A DNA stretch of 64,000 nucleotides. Source: Gracilimonas halophila (lineage in GTDB: Bacteria; Bacteroidota; Rhodothermia; Balneolales; Balneolaceae). Location of the stretch: positions 62,001 through 126,000 of the forward strand of contig NZ_JBHULI010000001.1 in the NCBI RefSeq assembly GCF_042684365.1, read 5' to 3'. How positions within the stretch are numbered: position 1 is the stretch's first letter; the number at the start of each line of letters is the position of its first letter. Position numbers and translations under genes: made by a program. A model generated the notes under the pieces. The model was not told where the DNA came from and made no database searches. It saw nothing but the letters and a program-made list of their open reading frames with translations. Below are positions 19,007-27,465 of the stretch, piece by piece.

Positions 19007-20614
19007 TTGTCTTTTGAAGAATTTGGCCTCAGCCCTGAACTATTGAGTGGGCTGGCCGACGTACGAATTGAACAACCCACACCTCTCCAGAATGAAGTTA
19101 TTCCACCGGCACTACAAGGCAAACATATGCTTGTAAAACATGAAGCCGGTGATGATGGAGTATTTTTGATACCTGCATTACAAAAACTGACGACCAACGG
19201 AGAGGTTACTGGCACACGAGTTTTAATATTAACACCATCTATTGAGCGAGTTAAAGAAATAGACGAAAAGGTTTGGGGCATGGGCTACCATGCACAGATC
19301 AGCAGTGCGGCACTTTCCATGAAAGGAATCCGTACTCAACAAGAACAAGCTATTAAAGATGGAGCACCGGTTGTGGTGGCAAACCCCGGCCGGCTAATTG
19401 AAATACTGGAAAACCATAAGCTAACGCTTCCCAACGTAGATCTTATCATTATTGATGAGGCCCACGGAATGGAGAACTATAACCTGGTTAGCCGGGTTAA
19501 GGACATCCTTAAATATGTGGATGGCGCTCCTCAATCGCTTATTTTTTCCGAATCTCATAACAAAGCTACGGAGCAGCTTGCTGACTTTTTATTAAAAGAT
19601 CCGACTGTACTTGGCTTTGATGATACACAATCTTCTGAAAAAGAAGGATCCAAGGAAACTTCCAGTTCCAAAAAAGAGAAGCAACAAGAGTCCTCTTCAG
19701 ACAAACAAACTGACTCGGATGAGGAGTTTGAACTGAATCAGGAAGAAGTGAACCGCAAACTTGCAGAAGCAAGTGTAAGCGTTGTTCTGAATCCCGAGGA
19801 AAAAGAAGAAGCTGAAGAAACCCAGGCCCAGGCAGAAGATTCAAAAACTGAAGAAGACCCTGATCCTGTTCCTGAAGATCTGGCTCAGGCTTATATCTAT
19901 GTACCTCCAAGAGCCAAGATATCTACCCTTCTTGCTCACTTAGAGAAAAACCTAACTGATAAGATCGTGGTATTCGCTGCATCCAAGCGTACCACCGACC
20001 GCCTTTTCCGCATCATTCGTAAGAAAGGCTGGGGAGTGGTGAGTATCAACGAAGGATTAAAGGAGGAGTATTATAACGAACGCTTTGGGAAATTCACTTC
20101 AGGAGAGATGAAGATCTTGCTTGTGGGTGGATTGTCAGCAACGGAAGTTGAGCTTGATGAAGTGAAGCAGGTTATTAATTATGATGTCCCCAACGAAGTT
20201 GAAGAATACAAATACCGGGCTGAACTGGTGGGTAATGGTAAAGCCGCACGTATTGTTTCTTTGGTTTCAAAGATGGACAAAGACGACATCGATGAGATCG
20301 TAAAGAAAGTAGGATATGCTCCGACAGAACTTCCGCTTCCAAAAGAAGTCAAAGAGAAGAAAGGAAGAGGCAAAAAATCTGATAATGATAAGAACAGAAA
20401 AAAATCAGATAAGAACAGCCGTAAGAAGAATGACGATCGCGATCGTAAACGACGTAAGAAGCCTAAAAAGCAAAAAAACAAAAAAACCAACGGACTACCC
20501 CGTCCTTCCTATGAAGGGCTTTCAGGAGGAAAAGAAGGTAAGAAAAATAAAAAACGTCCTACCCCCGGTAAATCTGACGGTGCTTTTGGCTGGATAAAGA
20601 AGTTGTTTGATTGA
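19007..20614 (+). CDS. DEAD-box helicase-like protein with degenerate ATPase motifs
   Basis: A 535-residue two-RecA-domain protein with DEAD-box layout. The N terminus keeps a Q-motif (EQPTPLQNEVIPPALQG), motif Ib (NPGRLIEIL) and motif II as DEAH at 150-153. Motif I, normally A-x-T-G-x-G-K-T, reads HEAGDDGV at 45-52 with no Lys-Thr. Motif III reads SES, motif V GGLSATEVELD, and motif VI YRAELVGN in place of HRIGRTGR. ATP hydrolysis is therefore unlikely. A Ser/Glu-rich linker (about 207-292) separates the domains and the C-terminal 85 residues are strongly basic, so RNA binding is plausible. The start is TTG with an AGAGG upstream; a four-codon ORF (ATG at 18989) overlaps that site. A terminator follows at 20652. 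Confidence 0.85.
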   Translation: MSFEEFGLSPELLSGLADVRIEQPTPLQNEVIPPALQGKHMLVKHEAGDDGVFLIPALQKLTTNGEVTGTRVLILTPSIERVKEIDEKVWGMGYHAQISSAALSMKGIRTQQEQAIKDGAPVVVANPGRLIEILENHKLTLPNVDLIIIDEAHGMENYNLVSRVKDILKYVDGAPQSLIFSESHNKATEQLADFLLKDPTVLGFDDTQSSEKEGSKETSSSKKEKQQESSSDKQTDSDEEFELNQEEVNRKLAEASVSVVLNPEEKEEAEETQAQAEDSKTEEDPDPVPEDLAQAYIYVPPRAKISTLLAHLEKNLTDKIVVFAASKRTTDRLFRIIRKKGWGVVSINEGLKEEYYNERFGKFTSGEMKILLVGGLSATEVELDEVKQVINYDVPNEVEEYKYRAELVGNGKAARIVSLVSKMDKDDIDEIVKKVGYAPTELPLPKEVKEKKGRGKKSDNDKNRKKSDKNSRKKNDDRDRKRRKKPKKQKNKKTNGLPRPSYEGLSGGKEGKKNKKRPTPGKSDGAFGWIKKLFD

Positions 20615-20651
20615 TAACAGCCTTAAACAGCATGATCCAATTATAGATAGA

Positions 20652-20679
20652 AGGCGCATCGATCGATGCGCCTTTTTTT
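20652..20679 (+). terminator. Terminator after the helicase-like gene
   Basis: A 22-base perfect palindrome (AGGCGCATC GATC GATGCGCCT) is followed by TTTTTTT, 38 bases after the stop codon of the helicase-like gene. Confidence 0.92.
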
Positions 20680-20684
20680 ATGAG

Positions 20685-21740
20685 CTATTCCCTGAAAAAA
20701 TCATTGCGCAGCAAGAAATCATTTTCCGTCATTTGCCAGAAAAACCATCTTTTCCTTTCCATTTCCTTGAACCTGAATGGATAAGCCTGCGTATCTGCCA
20801 TTCTTATTGCAGGCTTATTCTGAATATGCATGTGTAAATGAGGCCAGGAAGTGTTACCTGAATTCCCAATCTTACCTATAATATCCCCTGCTAAAACTGA
20901 ATCTCCCTTTTGAACTTCAATAGTCCCTGCCATTAAGTGAGCCATAAAAAGGTATCTATCCTTATCGAAATGAATTACTACATGGTTCCCCGCCGGATTC
21001 AAAGAATCTGAAGGAGAGAAAGAAATTTCATGATCTGGAAGTGAATCAACAACCGTTGTAACAACTCCTGCTACAGGAGCATAAATCGGTTCGCCAAAAG
21101 AATATATATCCGTCAGCTCTTCCCCACTATTCTGAAAAAACCACCCATCCTCATTTACCTTAACTACATCTATCGCATATTTCTGTGAAGCAATGGCATT
21201 GTGGTAGTTTGTCAAAACAGAACCTCCGGCATGTCCTGCCATCCAGGCTCCCTGAGTAGGAAGTTCTATTAGATAACTATCTTCGATTTCAGGGTACTCA
21301 AATACTTGTCCAACCGAACTGACCAGCCAGATCATTGTTGGCAACAGTACTAAAACACTTATGCTAAGTACTATTTTTTTAAATTTTCTTTGAATAAGGC
21401 TTTCCGATAAACTAACACTGAGTACCAATTCAATAAGAGCAAAAAATATCACGAATATGGCTACTATGTTTATCAAGGCAGCTGAAACAAATCCTCCTAA
21501 AGGCCATCTGATAGAAATAAAAACAGGTGCCGCAACCAGTGTTAGAATCATTGTTGCTGCCCAGAATACCTTTAATGATTTAGCAAAATAGTGTCCCTTC
21601 AACTTTAATACAGAATGCCGCTTTCCTGCTCTCAGCACCCAATATATTCGTAAAAATTTAACTATTGAAAGCCCAATAATAGTGAGGGCAATTATTACTG
21701 TAAGAAAAGTAGACAAAAACTCTATCGAGATCATATGCAC
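20685..21740 (-). CDS. Membrane-anchored M23 family (LytM-type) peptidase
   Basis: A 351-residue protein with four hydrophobic helices in the first 150 residues and a C-terminal M23 peptidase domain (from about residue 165). The domain shows NYHNAIASQKYAIDV (His and Asp zinc ligands), GEPIYAPVAGVV, GNHVVIHF, then MAHL and the second zinc pair in WPHLHMHIQ. All four metal ligands appear present, so it is probably an active endopeptidase on cell-wall crosslinks or another periplasmic substrate. The multi-helix N terminus is unusual for M23 proteins, which normally have one anchor or a signal peptide. Translation begins at an ATG with no clear ribosome binding site. Confidence 0.85.
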   Translation of the reverse strand: MHMISIEFLSTFLTVIIALTIIGLSIVKFLRIYWVLRAGKRHSVLKLKGHYFAKSLKVFWAATMILTLVAAPVFISIRWPLGGFVSAALINIVAIFVIFFALIELVLSVSLSESLIQRKFKKIVLSISVLVLLPTMIWLVSSVGQVFEYPEIEDSYLIELPTQGAWMAGHAGGSVLTNYHNAIASQKYAIDVVKVNEDGWFFQNSGEELTDIYSFGEPIYAPVAGVVTTVVDSLPDHEISFSPSDSLNPAGNHVVIHFDKDRYLFMAHLMAGTIEVQKGDSVLAGDIIGKIGNSGNTSWPHLHMHIQNKPAIRMADTQAYPFRFKEMERKRWFFWQMTENDFLLRNDFFRE

Positions 21741-21871
21741 TAATTTTTAGTTCACCAAAATAATAAGAAATCACAAGCTACGATGGGTATTTATCATATT
21801 GATACTTGTTTGTCATTCAATAATGCATTTACTACCATCCTGTTGCATAAAATTACAAAACAATCAATAAT

Positions 21872-23437
21872 ATGAGCAACGACTTCGCCGGAACAAAAAA
21901 GAAATGGCAAAATCCTGAAACACGTCGCCGTATTGGTGTTGGTGCCGTACTCGCATTAGTTGTTGCCGGAGTTTATGCAGGACTGAATTCGGTATTTCCG
22001 GAACAAAACGGGCATTACGGTTTTTGGTCTATCATGCCCCCTTTGGTAGCGATCGTTTTAGCTTTTTATACCCGGGAAGTGGTAAGCTCACTCTTTATTG
22101 GTATTTGTTTGGGAGGTGTGATATCCGGACAGCTTAATATTGTACAAGGTTTTTTGATCCCTTCTGTAGGAACTGAAAGTTTTGCACTCATCATTATTGT
22201 ATATCTATGGGCCTTGGGTGGATTGATCGGTATCTGGACACGAACCGGAGGTGCCGAGAAGTTTGCAACCTGGGCCAGTAAAAAAATGGTCCGCGGGCCA
22301 CAAACCGCCAAGTTCTTTACTTGGATGATGGGGCTTATTTTTCATCAGGGAGGAACCATAAGTACCGTTCTGACGGGAGCAACAGTTCGCCCCATTGCTG
22401 ATAAGCACCGGGTATCTCATGAAGAATTAGCCTATATGGTCGATTCCACTGCTTCTCCAGCTGCAACTTTGATCCCATTCAATGTTTGGCCTTTTTATGT
22501 AGGAGGATTAATCATAGGCACCTTGCCCATGTTCGAAACTACTCAAGAAAGTATCGCTTTTTTCTTCACTGCTCTACCTTATAATTTTTACGCCATCTTC
22601 GCCATTTTACTAACGCTTCTCTTTGCCTGGGACAAATTTCCTTACATCCCTGGAAAGAAAATGAGGCTGGCTATCAAGCGGGCTCGAGCCGGACACGGGC
22701 TGGACCGGGAAGGGGCTACTCCTATGGCCGCAGATGAGCTCACACAAAGTAAGATTCCAAAATCCTATCAACCCGGACTCATCGACTTTTTTGGACCTAT
22801 TGGAACATTACTGGGCGTTGCTATCATACCCTACGTTGTTACACGTTTCTTCATGAATATGGGTGAAAATGCAATTTTACTTATTGCCGAAGCTTTCATA
22901 CTGGCTGTATTGGTTGGATTTGGAATAGCTCTTGCCAAAGGCATGAAATTACAAGAAGTGATCGATGGATTTATTGACGGTTGTAAAGGTGTTACCATCG
23001 GTGCCGTTATTTTGGCTTTAGCTGTTTCCCTTAAAGAGGTAGCTGATGCCGTCGGGACAGCCCCCTATGTGGTTGATCTTGTTGGTGATGTGATTCCTCC
23101 ATTTCTTTTACCCGGTCTGCTGATGATCTTATGCATGCTCATTGCATTTTCAACCGGCACCTCTTGGGGAACCTATGCGGTTGTATTTCCCGTTGCAATC
23201 CCATTAGCCTGGGCTGTGATTCCTGATCCGTTTTTCCTTACACTTTGTTTTTCAGCGGTAATTGGTGGCTCCGTTTTTGGAGATCAATGTTCTCCTATTT
23301 CAGATACCACTATTCTGTCCTCTTTAGCAACCGGCTGCGATCTGATGGACCATGTTCAAACTCAGTTCCCACTTGCTATTCTGGCCGGAACCATGGCTGT
23401 AATTGCCTATGCCGGAATGGTTATTTTCTTTGTTTAA
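21872..23437 (+). CDS. nhaC: Na+/H+ antiporter, NhaC family
   Basis: An inner-membrane antiporter of 521 residues with about 12 helices. Family hallmarks are HQGGTISTVLTGATVRPIAD, VDSTASPAATLIPFNVW, and near the C terminus FSTGTSWGTYAVVFP and GDQCSPISDTTILSS. These assign it to the NhaC-type carriers that expel sodium in exchange for protons, although some members exchange organic acids. A sodium economy fits the Na+:solute symporter found at 43 kb. It is a single gene, convergent with the M24 peptidase gene. Confidence 0.88.
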   Translation: MSNDFAGTKKKWQNPETRRRIGVGAVLALVVAGVYAGLNSVFPEQNGHYGFWSIMPPLVAIVLAFYTREVVSSLFIGICLGGVISGQLNIVQGFLIPSVGTESFALIIIVYLWALGGLIGIWTRTGGAEKFATWASKKMVRGPQTAKFFTWMMGLIFHQGGTISTVLTGATVRPIADKHRVSHEELAYMVDSTASPAATLIPFNVWPFYVGGLIIGTLPMFETTQESIAFFFTALPYNFYAIFAILLTLLFAWDKFPYIPGKKMRLAIKRARAGHGLDREGATPMAADELTQSKIPKSYQPGLIDFFGPIGTLLGVAIIPYVVTRFFMNMGENAILLIAEAFILAVLVGFGIALAKGMKLQEVIDGFIDGCKGVTIGAVILALAVSLKEVADAVGTAPYVVDLVGDVIPPFLLPGLLMILCMLIAFSTGTSWGTYAVVFPVAIPLAWAVIPDPFFLTLCFSAVIGGSVFGDQCSPISDTTILSSLATGCDLMDHVQTQFPLAILAGTMAVIAYAGMVIFFV

Positions 23438-23477
23438 AGTGGTTTGATCTTCTTAGTTCAGTAATGGTAACTGATGT

Positions 23478-24776
23478 TCAATCGATCAGAATAAGTTCTT
23501 CCTGTGGAGCGATCAAAAACTCGGCGCCATTTTCCGTGATCACAGCCATCTCTTCCACGCTGATGGTTTTGTAGGTGCTATCCGTCAAAGGCCAGCTGTG
23601 GAAGCCATCAAAAGCAAAAACCATCCCGGGCTTGAGAACCTTTTGTGCAGCAGGGCGAACGGAAGGTGCTTGCGAGCCCCCAAGGTTTGGCCCCGTATCA
23701 TGAGCTACATAACCCACCGGATGCCCGGTACTCCACATAACATATTCCGATTCATTTTCCTCCATGAGCTCACGTTGGGCAGCATCCACTTCTACCCCTT
23801 TCACTCCCGGCTTCATCGCGTTAAAAGCAGCCCGGTTACCCTCCCTGGCGGATTCCCAGTAGTATTGAATATCTTCAGGTGCTTCTACCTCTCCGTCTTT
23901 CAGTACATAGGCAAAACGCTGGATATCACTTACCCAACGGTCATAGAGCTTAATTCCAAAATCAGTTTGAATCACATCTCCGGGCATGATCACTTTATCT
24001 GTTGCATGTGAATGGCCGCGGTCAGCGCCTGAATTCACATTAGGATTTTGACTGGGGTTCCAGGCATCCTTCACCCCATATTCTTTCATTTTTTTCTTTA
24101 AAAATGCAGCAACCTCTGCATCCGTCGTAACTCCGGGTTCTATGATCTCATAGGCTTCCAACTCCCATTCAGCTGTAAGCTCTGCTGCTTTTGTCATGAT
24201 CTCTACCTCTGCAGGGAGTTTCACCGACAACCATTCATAGATCAATTCTTCAGAGGAAACCAATCTGCTTGAAAGTCCGGTGCCTAATGCTGATTCCAGA
24301 GCCTTTCGCTGAGTAAAACTCAAGCCATCTGCTTGTGCATTATTTGGAGACGAGTTGATCGCAATTCGCTCAAAGTTTTGCCCCTTGATGAAATCGGCTG
24401 CCTGCTCCATGGCAGACATTCCCCGTTCTACCGGAATTACCTCATCATGAATTTTCAGTTCCGCCAGTGCCGTTGATTCTCCCGAAGGTGAATAAATCCG
24501 GGAATGAAACCCATTTTCATCTTTATAAAAAAGAAATGCTGCGGTACCTCCTGCATTCTCACCTCCAATATGGTCGGCGATCGGGTCATTATTATTTTCC
24601 CTGCAGATCACGATCCAAAGGTCCACGTTAGCTGCTTCCATAGCTTGTGGAAGTAAATTTGAGATACGCTCTTTTCTGATTTCCGGCCACGGAGATTCAC
24701 CCCAGTCAATGGGTGGTTGCTGTGATGGGGTGCAAGCTGAAATAAGAAGAATTATTGGCAGTAAATATCGTAGCAT
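23478..24776 (-). CDS. M24 family metallopeptidase lipoprotein (Xaa-Pro aminopeptidase-like)
   Basis: A 432-residue lipoprotein (signal with lipobox LISAC) carrying a creatinase-type N-terminal domain and a C-terminal pita-bread M24 domain. Metal-site positions are visible: the two aspartates in QTDFG and WVSDIQR, the histidine in STGHPVGY, an acidic residue in FAFDGF where Glu is more usual, and the glutamates of SVEEMAVIT. It is probably a periplasm-facing aminopeptidase removing residues before proline. It is monocistronic. The Asp for Glu change is worth noting but still offers a carboxylate ligand. Confidence 0.85.
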   Translation of the reverse strand: MLRYLLPIILLISACTPSQQPPIDWGESPWPEIRKERISNLLPQAMEAANVDLWIVICRENNNDPIADHIGGENAGGTAAFLFYKDENGFHSRIYSPSGESTALAELKIHDEVIPVERGMSAMEQAADFIKGQNFERIAINSSPNNAQADGLSFTQRKALESALGTGLSSRLVSSEELIYEWLSVKLPAEVEIMTKAAELTAEWELEAYEIIEPGVTTDAEVAAFLKKKMKEYGVKDAWNPSQNPNVNSGADRGHSHATDKVIMPGDVIQTDFGIKLYDRWVSDIQRFAYVLKDGEVEAPEDIQYYWESAREGNRAAFNAMKPGVKGVEVDAAQRELMEENESEYVMWSTGHPVGYVAHDTGPNLGGSQAPSVRPAAQKVLKPGMVFAFDGFHSWPLTDSTYKTISVEEMAVITENGAEFLIAPQEELILID

Positions 24777-24860
24777 TTTGGTTTAATTTTTTTGAATAGA
24801 CTTTAGTGAATATCGACCTTCTTATTTAACCACACAAGAAAACAGCTCAACCCGGCCTTC

Positions 24861-25385
24861 TTAAATAATTTCTTTTACATACTTATCCATATTGAAAATC
24901 TCAGGAGGGGCAGTTTTTCTAAGATAGAGTGGATGATGGGGATGTCCGGCTTTTGATATTCGGCCTCGTTTAAAATAATTGCAATTATTTTGAGAAAGCA
25001 CTTCATAAATATCATGCAGGCAACGAGAAAGATACGATCGCTTTTCAATCAGCGTTCCCCATGCACACCAGACATCCGCAGATAAATCGTTGGTTAATCC
25101 GGCGATCACATCCATATTTTTCTGGTGGATCTTCTTCTGAAAATGCTTGTGCATTTTATCCGGGTTGGTAGCCCGTTGCGGATAGAGATTGAACATCAGC
25201 CAGCCGTCATACCCATGATCGCGAGCAAAACGAGCCACCGAAGCCACTGTTGGGTCAAGATCATCAGGCTTGGCCGTACTTGGATTCACCCCAAAACAGA
25301 TCAGTGGATTTTCCCCGTCTTGCCCCAGCGAGTAACGGGTAAGGGGTTCATCATGATGGTAAATCCAGGATCTGTCAGGAAACAT
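24861..25385 (-). CDS. DUF1643 family protein
   Basis: About 174 residues when started at the ATG at 25385. The frame is open to 25496, but the extra N terminus would overlap the tilS upstream region and is not part of the family. The DUF1643 pattern is clear: RYSLGQ, then ICFGVNPSTAKPDDLDPTVA, MFNLYPQRATNP, VWCAWGT and a C-terminal GHPHHPLYL. The biochemical role of the family is not established. It is divergent from tilS, with 123 bases between the two starts. Confidence 0.85.
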   Translation of the reverse strand: MFPDRSWIYHHDEPLTRYSLGQDGENPLICFGVNPSTAKPDDLDPTVASVARFARDHGYDGWLMFNLYPQRATNPDKMHKHFQKKIHQKNMDVIAGLTNDLSADVWCAWGTLIEKRSYLSRCLHDIYEVLSQNNCNYFKRGRISKAGHPHHPLYLRKTAPPEIFNMDKYVKEII

Positions 25386-25508
25386 AAATTGAAATAGTAT
25401 TTGGGAGTTGAATTTCGGTTGAAGATAGTCGGTTTTAGGAGAATTTCGAATTTTGAATATTCTCGGTTCCCGGTTCGATATTTTGCCATTAAGCACGTAC
25501 TTTTTCTC

Positions 25509-26849
25509 ATGGCAAAAACCAGCACAACATCATTTAAAAAAAACCTATCAGGATCTCTATCTGATCTTTTTGAGAAAGACAGTTTTTTCATCGTTGGCGT
25601 TAGCGGTGGTCCTGATTCCATGGCCCTACTCTATCTCTTACACACTCAGGACGTAAAAGCCTTAACAGTGCATGTTAATTACGGAAAAAGAGGCAAAGGG
25701 TCTGATAAGGACCAGGAGTTAGTAGAGCAGATGTCAAACGCCTGGGGTTTTGAATGTTGTTCCATCCGGCTTGAACCTGAAGCTTCAAAGGGTGAGAATT
25801 TTCAAAACTGGGCTCGTAATCAGCGATATCAATATTTCAGAGATCTTAAAGAGGCTTATAAAGCTGATGCCATCATTACCGCTCATCATCAGGATGACCA
25901 GTTAGAAACGATCTTGCAGAAATTATTCCGGGGCAGTTCCCCTTCAACCTGGCAGGGAATGAGTATTTGGAATGGTGAACTTTTCCGACCACTTTTATCA
26001 TACACTAAACAAGAAATCCTTGACTTCTGTGAAGCTGAAGCCGTCCCCTATAGAATAGATAAGTCTAATAAGAATTCTGAATTTGCCCGAAATTTCATCC
26101 GTAATGAATTCATTCATGCTATGGACAACTTATTTCCGGGCTGGCAAAAAAATATCCTTGATCTTCCGCGGCTTGGTAAAACCTTCGAACATAGCATCAC
26201 CTATATTTCCGATCAGGTATCTTCCAAGAACACCATTTTATTGAATAAATTCACCAAATTACCGGAAGAATTAAAAACGGCCGTTATCAAAACCATCCTT
26301 GATCAAGCGGGCATGAAGGGGGATTATTCGCGTGGACAATTGCAAGAACTCTCAGAAATTGAATTCCTTCAGACCGGAAAGAGCCTGAAGATCGGGCCCA
26401 TGACTTTAACCAGAGACCGGGATCATATTCACCTTCAGGCGGAACAAACATCACCAGTTATTTCGGAAGAGATCGATGAAGATCAGGCCCGAAATGGCTG
26501 GAAATCGAAAAACATTCTTATTGAACTAAAGCCTGAGCCAATACCCCTGCCGGCATTACGTTTGGATTCCTCGAAACTGAATTGGCCCCTTCAGGCCCGA
26601 AACTGGAATGCAGGAGACGTTTTCCAACCGCTTGGAATGAGCGGCTCTCAAAATATTTCTGATCACCTGACCAATAGAAAAATTCCGACTACCTCCCGTG
26701 AAAAAGCCTTGGTATTGTGCGGATCAGATGGTACTATTTACGCCATTATTTACCCTGATTTAACAGCAGACGGAGATCATGGTGCTATTTCAGAGAGAGC
26801 TAAATGCGAATCAACAACAGAAACCTTTTTGACGATTAATTTCACTTAA
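25509..26849 (+). CDS. tilS: tRNA(Ile)-lysidine synthase
   Basis: Converts the wobble cytidine of the CAU-anticodon tRNA-Ile to lysidine so that it reads AUA; essential in most bacteria. The N-type ATP pyrophosphatase loop is VSGGPDSMALLYLL and the second conserved region is AHHQDDQLETILQKLFRGSS. The C-terminal TilS substrate-binding domain follows (RNWNAGDVFQPLGMSGSQNI). The open frame begins at 25401, but MAKTSTTSFKKN at 25509 places the P-loop about 30 residues from the N terminus, as in homologues; the protein is then 446 residues. The hpt start lies 2 bases after its stop, so the two are co-translated, a common pairing. Confidence 0.94.
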   Translation: MAKTSTTSFKKNLSGSLSDLFEKDSFFIVGVSGGPDSMALLYLLHTQDVKALTVHVNYGKRGKGSDKDQELVEQMSNAWGFECCSIRLEPEASKGENFQNWARNQRYQYFRDLKEAYKADAIITAHHQDDQLETILQKLFRGSSPSTWQGMSIWNGELFRPLLSYTKQEILDFCEAEAVPYRIDKSNKNSEFARNFIRNEFIHAMDNLFPGWQKNILDLPRLGKTFEHSITYISDQVSSKNTILLNKFTKLPEELKTAVIKTILDQAGMKGDYSRGQLQELSEIEFLQTGKSLKIGPMTLTRDRDHIHLQAEQTSPVISEEIDEDQARNGWKSKNILIELKPEPIPLPALRLDSSKLNWPLQARNWNAGDVFQPLGMSGSQNISDHLTNRKIPTTSREKALVLCGSDGTIYAIIYPDLTADGDHGAISERAKCESTTETFLTINFT

Positions 26850-26851
26850 CT

Positions 26852-27418
26852 ATGAGTTCTAAATTTTACCAACCGGAAACCGTGACATGTAACGGTGAAA
26901 AGTTCAAGATCTTTATTACTAAAGAGCAAATTGACGAGCGTATGAATCAGCTTGGTAATCAGCTTGACAAAGATTTCAAAGGTAAAAAACCTATTTTCAT
27001 CGGCATCCTTAATGGTGCTTTTATTTTTCTGGCAGATATTATGCGGCATGTTAGTATTCCATGCGAAGTGGATTTTATGAAACTAAGCAGTTATGGTGAT
27101 GAAAAAGTATCTTCAGGTCAGGTTACCGAACTAAAACACATTGATGCTAAGATCGAAGGCCGGCATGTGATCCTTATAGAAGATATTGTGGATACCGGCC
27201 TTTCCATGAATTACATGGTTAAACGAATGAAAGAAAATAACCCGGCATCAGTTTCTGTATGCACCTTGCTTCACAAAAAAGAAGCCACTAAATATGATGT
27301 GCAATTAGATTACGTTGGTTTTGAAATTCCGAATGCTTTTGTATTGGGATACGGGTTAGACTATGCCCAGGAAGGACGCAACCTTTCTCAGATTTATGTA
27401 ATAGATAATGAAGGCTAA
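26852..27418 (+). CDS. hpt: Hypoxanthine phosphoribosyltransferase
   Basis: Purine salvage enzyme making IMP or GMP from hypoxanthine or guanine and PRPP. The PRPP-binding motif is VILIEDIVDTGLSM, and the flexible-loop region DFMKLSSYGDE precedes it. The length of 188 residues is typical. It follows tilS with a 2-base gap, so expression is probably coupled to tilS. Cytoplasmic. Confidence 0.95.
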   Translation: MSSKFYQPETVTCNGEKFKIFITKEQIDERMNQLGNQLDKDFKGKKPIFIGILNGAFIFLADIMRHVSIPCEVDFMKLSSYGDEKVSSGQVTELKHIDAKIEGRHVILIEDIVDTGLSMNYMVKRMKENNPASVSVCTLLHKKEATKYDVQLDYVGFEIPNAFVLGYGLDYAQEGRNLSQIYVIDNEG

Positions 27419-27465
27419 ATAACAGCACCCGGTTGTGTATAAATGGGTGTTTTATCGCTGTTGCT

